A DNA stretch of 8,267 bases from Deinococcus aquatilis DSM 23025. Lineage in GTDB: Bacteria; Deinococcota; Deinococci; Deinococcales; Deinococcaceae. The position numbers and the translations under genes are program-made. Shown here in pieces: positions 5,746-8,267 of this stretch (its first letter is position 1; every line of letters starts with the position of its first letter). The DNA lies in NCBI RefSeq assembly GCF_000378445.1, contig NZ_KB899775.1:1-8267 (forward strand). Direction: 5' to 3'. Under the pieces are notes generated by a model. That model made no database searches. It had not been told where the DNA came from and saw only the letters and a program-made list of their open reading frames with translations.

Positions 5746-6492
5746 ATGACTCAATTAAGCTCGCCCCGCCTGACCATCTGGAACGAATTTCGTCACGAGC
5801 TGGAGAACCCGAAGGTGCACGCTGTCTATCCAGAAGGAATTCATCAGGCCATTGCCGCTGGTCTGCGCGAACAGGGCCTGACCGAGCTGCAACTGGCGAC
5901 CCTGGATGAGCCTGAGCACGGGCTGAGCGCCGAAGTGCTGGACAGGACAGACGTTTTACTGTGGTGGGGTCACAAAGCCCACGACGAGGTTTCCGATGAG
6001 ATCGTGAGCCGCGTGGTCGAGCGGGTCCTGAGCGGCATGGGCCTGATCGTGCTTCACTCGGCTCATTTCAGCAAGGTATTCAAACGGCTGATGGGCACCA
6101 GTTGCGATCTGAAATGGCGTGAGGCCAATGACCGTGAACGGCTGTGGGTCGTGCAGCCCGGCCATCCGATCAGCGAGGGGGTCGGTGAATATCTGGAACT
6201 GGAAGCGGAAGAAATGTACGGCGAGCACTTCGACATTCCCGCGCCCGACGAGCTGATTTTCGTCAGCTGGTTCAGTGGCGGCGAGGTCTTCCGGAGCGGG
6301 TGTACCTATACCCGTGGCAGCGGCAAAATCTTCTATTTCCGGCCCGGCCACGAAACCTATCCGACCTACCACCACGCGGGCATTCAGAGAATTATCGCCA
6401 ACGCTGCACGCTGGGCCGCCCCGACTCAGAGTGCGCCCCGGTCTTTCGGCAACCGTCAGCCACTGGAGACTCTGCCGGAGCGCCGTTCATGA
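5746..6492 (+). CDS. ThuA-domain protein (trehalose-utilisation type)
   Basis: The 248-residue protein matches the ThuA family, which has a class I glutamine-amidotransferase-like fold. It is full length, with ThuA hallmarks: an N-terminal strand [24 protein letters not shown] (69-82), [19 protein letters not shown] (99-117), the EEMYGEHF block (155-162) and a C-terminal [15 protein letters not shown] (196-210) rich in His and aromatic residues. ThuA proteins act in the cytosol in sugar catabolism, classically trehalose use in rhizobia together with the dehydrogenase ThuB. The exact reaction is not well settled, and no substrate can be read from this sequence. GGAG at 5738-5741 precedes the ATG by 4 bases. 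The stop overlaps the start of the following dehydrogenase, so the two are almost certainly one translationally coupled operon. No signal peptide is present. Confidence 0.9.
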   Translation: MTQLSSPRLTIWNEFRHELENPKVHAVYPEGIHQAIAAGLREQGLTELQLATLDEPEHGLSAEVLDRTDVLLWWGHKAHDEVSDEIVSRVVERVLSGMGLIVLHSAHFSKVFKRLMGTSCDLKWREANDRERLWVVQPGHPISEGVGEYLELEAEEMYGEHFDIPAPDELIFVSWFSGGEVFRSGCTYTRGSGKIFYFRPGHETYPTYHHAGIQRIIANAARWAAPTQSAPRSFGNRQPLETLPERRS

Positions 6493-7514
6493 GCCAGCTC
6501 ATCAGTCAGCCGCTGAACGTGGGGATCATCGGTGCAGGCGGCATCTCGCAGCGGCACTTTGAAGGCTACCGGTTGGGCGGGGCCAACGTCGTGGCGTTCG
6601 CGGACGTCAGCGAGAGCACCCGCAAGCAGCGCGAGCAGGAGTGGCAGGCGCGGGGATATGCCAGCTTCGAGGACATGCTGGACCGCGAATCGCTGCAAGC
6701 GGTCAGCATCTGCTCTCCGAACGCCTTTCATGCGCCCGCAGCCACCGAATGCCTGCGCCGGGGCATTCACGTGCTGTGTGAAAAACCGCTGTCGCTTGAC
6801 CTGAACGCCTGCGGCGAGATGATCGAGGCGGCGCGGCTGAGCGGAGCGGTCCTGCAAACTGGACATCACCTGCGCTCCAGTCCGCAGGTCGAAACGGCCA
6901 AACGGCTGATTGATGAGGGACGTATCGGTCAGGTGACCTTTATGCGTCTGCGGCAGGCACACGACTGGGGCGGCGCAGCCGAGGTGCGCGGCGTGTTCGG
7001 CAGCAAATCGGCCAGCGGCGGCGGAACCCTCCTCGACAACGGCTGTCACATGATGGACCTTGCCCGGCACTTCGGCGGCGACGTGAGCAGTATTTTTGCC
7101 CGGACCAGTACCCTCAAGTTCGATATTGAGGTGGAAGACGTGAGTCTGGCGAGCCTGGAGTTTGAAAGCGGCGCTCAGGGCAGCGTGGAGAACAGCTGGA
7201 GTGCAACCGCCTGGGAAGAGAGTTTCGCCGTCTACGGCACGCTCGGATCGCTGGAATGCAGCAACCGGATGGGGCCGCCCCGGCTGCGGCTGCTGACACG
7301 CGAATACGGCTTCGGCACCTGGGACAAGGGCGACGAAACGTGGTACGACTTTGCGGCCCCGTCTAATGGACACGTCCGGAGCATCCAGCATTTTCTGGCG
7401 TCGATTACGCAGGGCCTGCCCGTGGTGTGCAGCGGTGAGGATGGCCGCGAGAGTGTCCGTCTGGTGCTGGGCGGATATGAAAGCGCCCGCACCAAACTTC
7501 CAGTGAACGTCTGA
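6489..7514 (+). CDS. Gfo/Idh/MocA-family oxidoreductase
   Basis: The 341-residue enzyme is a complete NAD(P)-dependent sugar or inositol-type dehydrogenase. A Rossmann fold opens with [11 protein letters not shown] (10-20), and the NAD(P)-binding strand ends with FADVS (37-41). Then follow SICSPNAFH (73-81) and CEKPLSLD (97-104), whose Lys is the conserved catalytic or substrate-binding residue. The C-terminal domain carries [15 protein letters not shown] (177-191) with the conserved His187. The start at 6489 is chosen because its ATGA overlaps the ThuA stop; the same frame is open further upstream, but that part lies within the ThuA gene. In rhizobial thuAB the equivalent partner oxidises the 3-hydroxyl of glucosides or trehalose. 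A similar reaction here is inference and the substrate is open. No transporter or hydrolase accompanies the pair, and no clear terminator follows. Confidence 0.93.
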   Translation: MSQLISQPLNVGIIGAGGISQRHFEGYRLGGANVVAFADVSESTRKQREQEWQARGYASFEDMLDRESLQAVSICSPNAFHAPAATECLRRGIHVLCEKPLSLDLNACGEMIEAARLSGAVLQTGHHLRSSPQVETAKRLIDEGRIGQVTFMRLRQAHDWGGAAEVRGVFGSKSASGGGTLLDNGCHMMDLARHFGGDVSSIFARTSTLKFDIEVEDVSLASLEFESGAQGSVENSWSATAWEESFAVYGTLGSLECSNRMGPPRLRLLTREYGFGTWDKGDETWYDFAAPSNGHVRSIQHFLASITQGLPVVCSGEDGRESVRLVLGGYESARTKLPVNV

Positions 7515-7836
7515 GCGCTTGTCCGAACTGTGGGAGAGGGGCCACCAAGCAGGCTCAATCTTGAAAAACTGGAGTACTGGGGAAATGCAGGCGTCAGAAA
7601 AAGGATCTCTGGCACTTCCATTCTCTCCAGTGCTCGCAATCTGATTCCCTCCATCCGGTCGAGAACAGGCCAGCCGATTTGACGTGGGCGTCCACACGAA
7701 ATCTCCCCGGCCACTGCAGGCAGGATCGACGTTGAGGCTGCTTGACCCTGCCTGCTGTTGACCTCTTCAGGGAGACTCTGGCTGCATGGAGAAAGGCTCA
7801 ATGCGTCTGCCATTGGCCTTCCAGTACTGTCAGTGA
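7515..7836. other. 322-bp intergenic region without a recognisable gene
   Basis: No reading frame here looks coding; those open on the minus strand run through the dehydrogenase gene and are compositional shadows. It contains a perfect 9-bp inverted repeat, GCAGGCAGG (7716-7724) with CCTGCCTGC (7747-7755), separated by 22 bp. Within and after it are three TTGA-type hexamers (GTTGAGG, CTTGACC, GTTGACC), none correctly spaced from an obvious -10 box. No Rho-independent terminator for the upstream operon was identified. Confidence 0.5.
7825..7836 (+). promoter_or_regulatory. Possible leaderless -10 box for the secreted-protein ORF
   Basis: TACTGT (7825-7830) lies 6 nt before the ATG at 7837, and no Shine-Dalgarno is present. 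The -35 position (7802-7807, TGCGTC) is poor, so this rests mainly on the -10 box and its spacing. Confidence 0.3.
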
Positions 7837-8028
7837 ATGGTTGCGTTACGACACCTCACCACTGGCGTGGCCCTGCTGCTCACCGGCGTCTGCGGCCTGG
7901 GCACGGCACAGAACGCGGCTCTTGAGGACCTGGGTACGGCCTACGCGACCTACCTGAGTGCTGGCCGCCTGCGCGACGACTGCGCCGCACGTGATCCGGC
8001 CCTCAGTACCCGACACTTTCTGAATTGA
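7837..8028 (+). pseudogene. Small secreted protein, N-terminal fragment interrupted by an IS element
   Basis: The 63-residue frame starts with a convincing Sec signal peptide: a short basic start (MVALRH), a hydrophobic core (GVALLLTGVCGLG) and a likely cleavage after TAQ near residue 25. The Cys in the core does not fit a lipobox. The following 30 or so residues (AALEDLGTAYATYLSAGRL) are helix-like and match no family I recognise. The frame ends at 8026-8028, within the DNA of the IS4-type element on the other strand: the transposase frame ends at 8003 and overlaps this ORF tail to tail by 26 bp. The last several codons are therefore probably insertion-sequence DNA, and the native protein was longer. 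The start fits a leaderless transcript. Confidence 0.5.
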
Positions 8029-8267
8029 GCGTCTGGCTGGATTTCAAAAGCCCAATGAGTTGCAGGGCTTCCGCCTCCCCACGCTCGTGGATGCAGACGA
8101 ACGTCCGCACGAGGGTCCGGAGGCCCAGCGTCACCACACTCCAGGCTCGCCGACCGTGCGCCTTCACAGTGCAGGTTTGGAGAACCCCCACCAGCACGCA
8201 CCAGACGTACGCCAGGGTCAATAGGCAGAGTAGGCGCTCCACGTGATCGTGGAGCGTCATGTGGGTG
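8003..8267 (-). CDS. IS4-type transposase, C-terminal part (cut by right window edge)
   Basis: The minus frame is open to the window edge and reads THMTLHDHVERLLCLLTLAY, then a hydrophobic stretch, then KAHGRRAWSVVTLGLRTLVR. This is the usual end of IS4-family transposases seen in Deinococcus: an E-x-T-H motif followed by (D/H)-x-x-R-(L)-x-x-L-(L/F)-x-L-x-x-x-(W/A), then K-x-H-G-R-R-A-x-S and a G-L-x-x-L-x-R helix. The Met at 8258-8260 is internal, not the start. The last residues (about LNSESVGY) may be flanking host DNA if the element ends before 8003. The upstream part, with the catalytic DDE residues, lies beyond the window, so activity cannot be judged. Confidence 0.7.
   Translation of the reverse strand, partial: THMTLHDHVERLLCLLTLAYVWCVLVGVLQTCTVKAHGRRAWSVVTLGLRTLVRTFVCIHERGEAEALQLIGLLKSSQTLNSESVGY

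Noticed and set aside
6300..6488. N-terminal extension of the dehydrogenase to 6300
   Set aside because: The extension lies entirely within the ThuA-domain coding region. The ATGA overlap at 6489 gives the normal family N-terminus just before the Rossmann motif.
6456..7697. Long 413-codon minus-strand open frame
   Set aside because: It lies antisense to the Gfo/Idh/MocA gene, whose motifs are unmistakable. The antisense product has no family features and is a GC-driven shadow.
7232..7813. 193-codon minus-strand frame extending into the gap after the dehydrogenase
   Set aside because: Its 3' half is antisense to the dehydrogenase, and the 5' half has no domain, ribosome-binding site or family resemblance.

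Overview
The window looks like a chromosomal or megaplasmid segment of a Deinococcus-like bacterium. The reasons are a moderately high GC content, a DUF4157 protein and IS630/IS6/IS4-type remnants of kinds I associate with that genus, and several start codons preceded by a TANNNT box at 6 nt with no Shine-Dalgarno, the pattern of leaderless transcription described for Deinococcus. The genus is an inference; no rRNA or other marker gene is present.

Left third (1-3115), mobile and decaying DNA: the 3' part of an IS630-family transposase (1-405) abuts the 3' end of a large DUF4157 (eCIS-core metalloprotease-like) gene on the minus strand (628-2508). That gene carries the zinc motif HEVTH and about ten hydrophobic-Gln-Arg motifs in its N-terminal third. 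Its frame breaks near 663, family-like sequence continues in another frame to 428, and the continuation stops next to the IS630 element, so the locus appears frameshifted and truncated. Upstream lies a 5' fragment of an IS6-family transposase with a plausible left terminal repeat, cut off shortly after its first catalytic Asp.

Middle (3116-5240): an LLM-class flavin oxidoreductase (minus) is divergent from a MarR-family regulator (plus). The 137-bp intergenic region holds a -35/-10 promoter with ideal 17-bp spacing for a leaderless marR mRNA, overlapped by a perfect 9-2-9 palindrome that is very likely the MarR operator. A Rho-independent terminator overlaps the end of marR. Next, on the minus strand, is a 105-aa serine-recombinase N-terminal domain lacking a DNA-binding domain and with altered active-site residues.

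Right part (5241-8267): after about 500 bp without a recognisable gene, which contains a perfect 14-bp palindrome, comes a two-gene operon with an ATGA overlap. It encodes a ThuA-domain protein and a Gfo/Idh/MocA dehydrogenase, the arrangement of thuAB-type sugar catabolism. After a 320-bp gap there is a short secreted-protein ORF, apparently truncated by an IS4-family transposase entering from the right edge on the minus strand.

There are no tRNA, rRNA or CRISPR features. The intact, probably functional units are the LLM/MarR pair and the ThuA/Gfo operon; most of the rest is insertion-sequence debris and interrupted genes.
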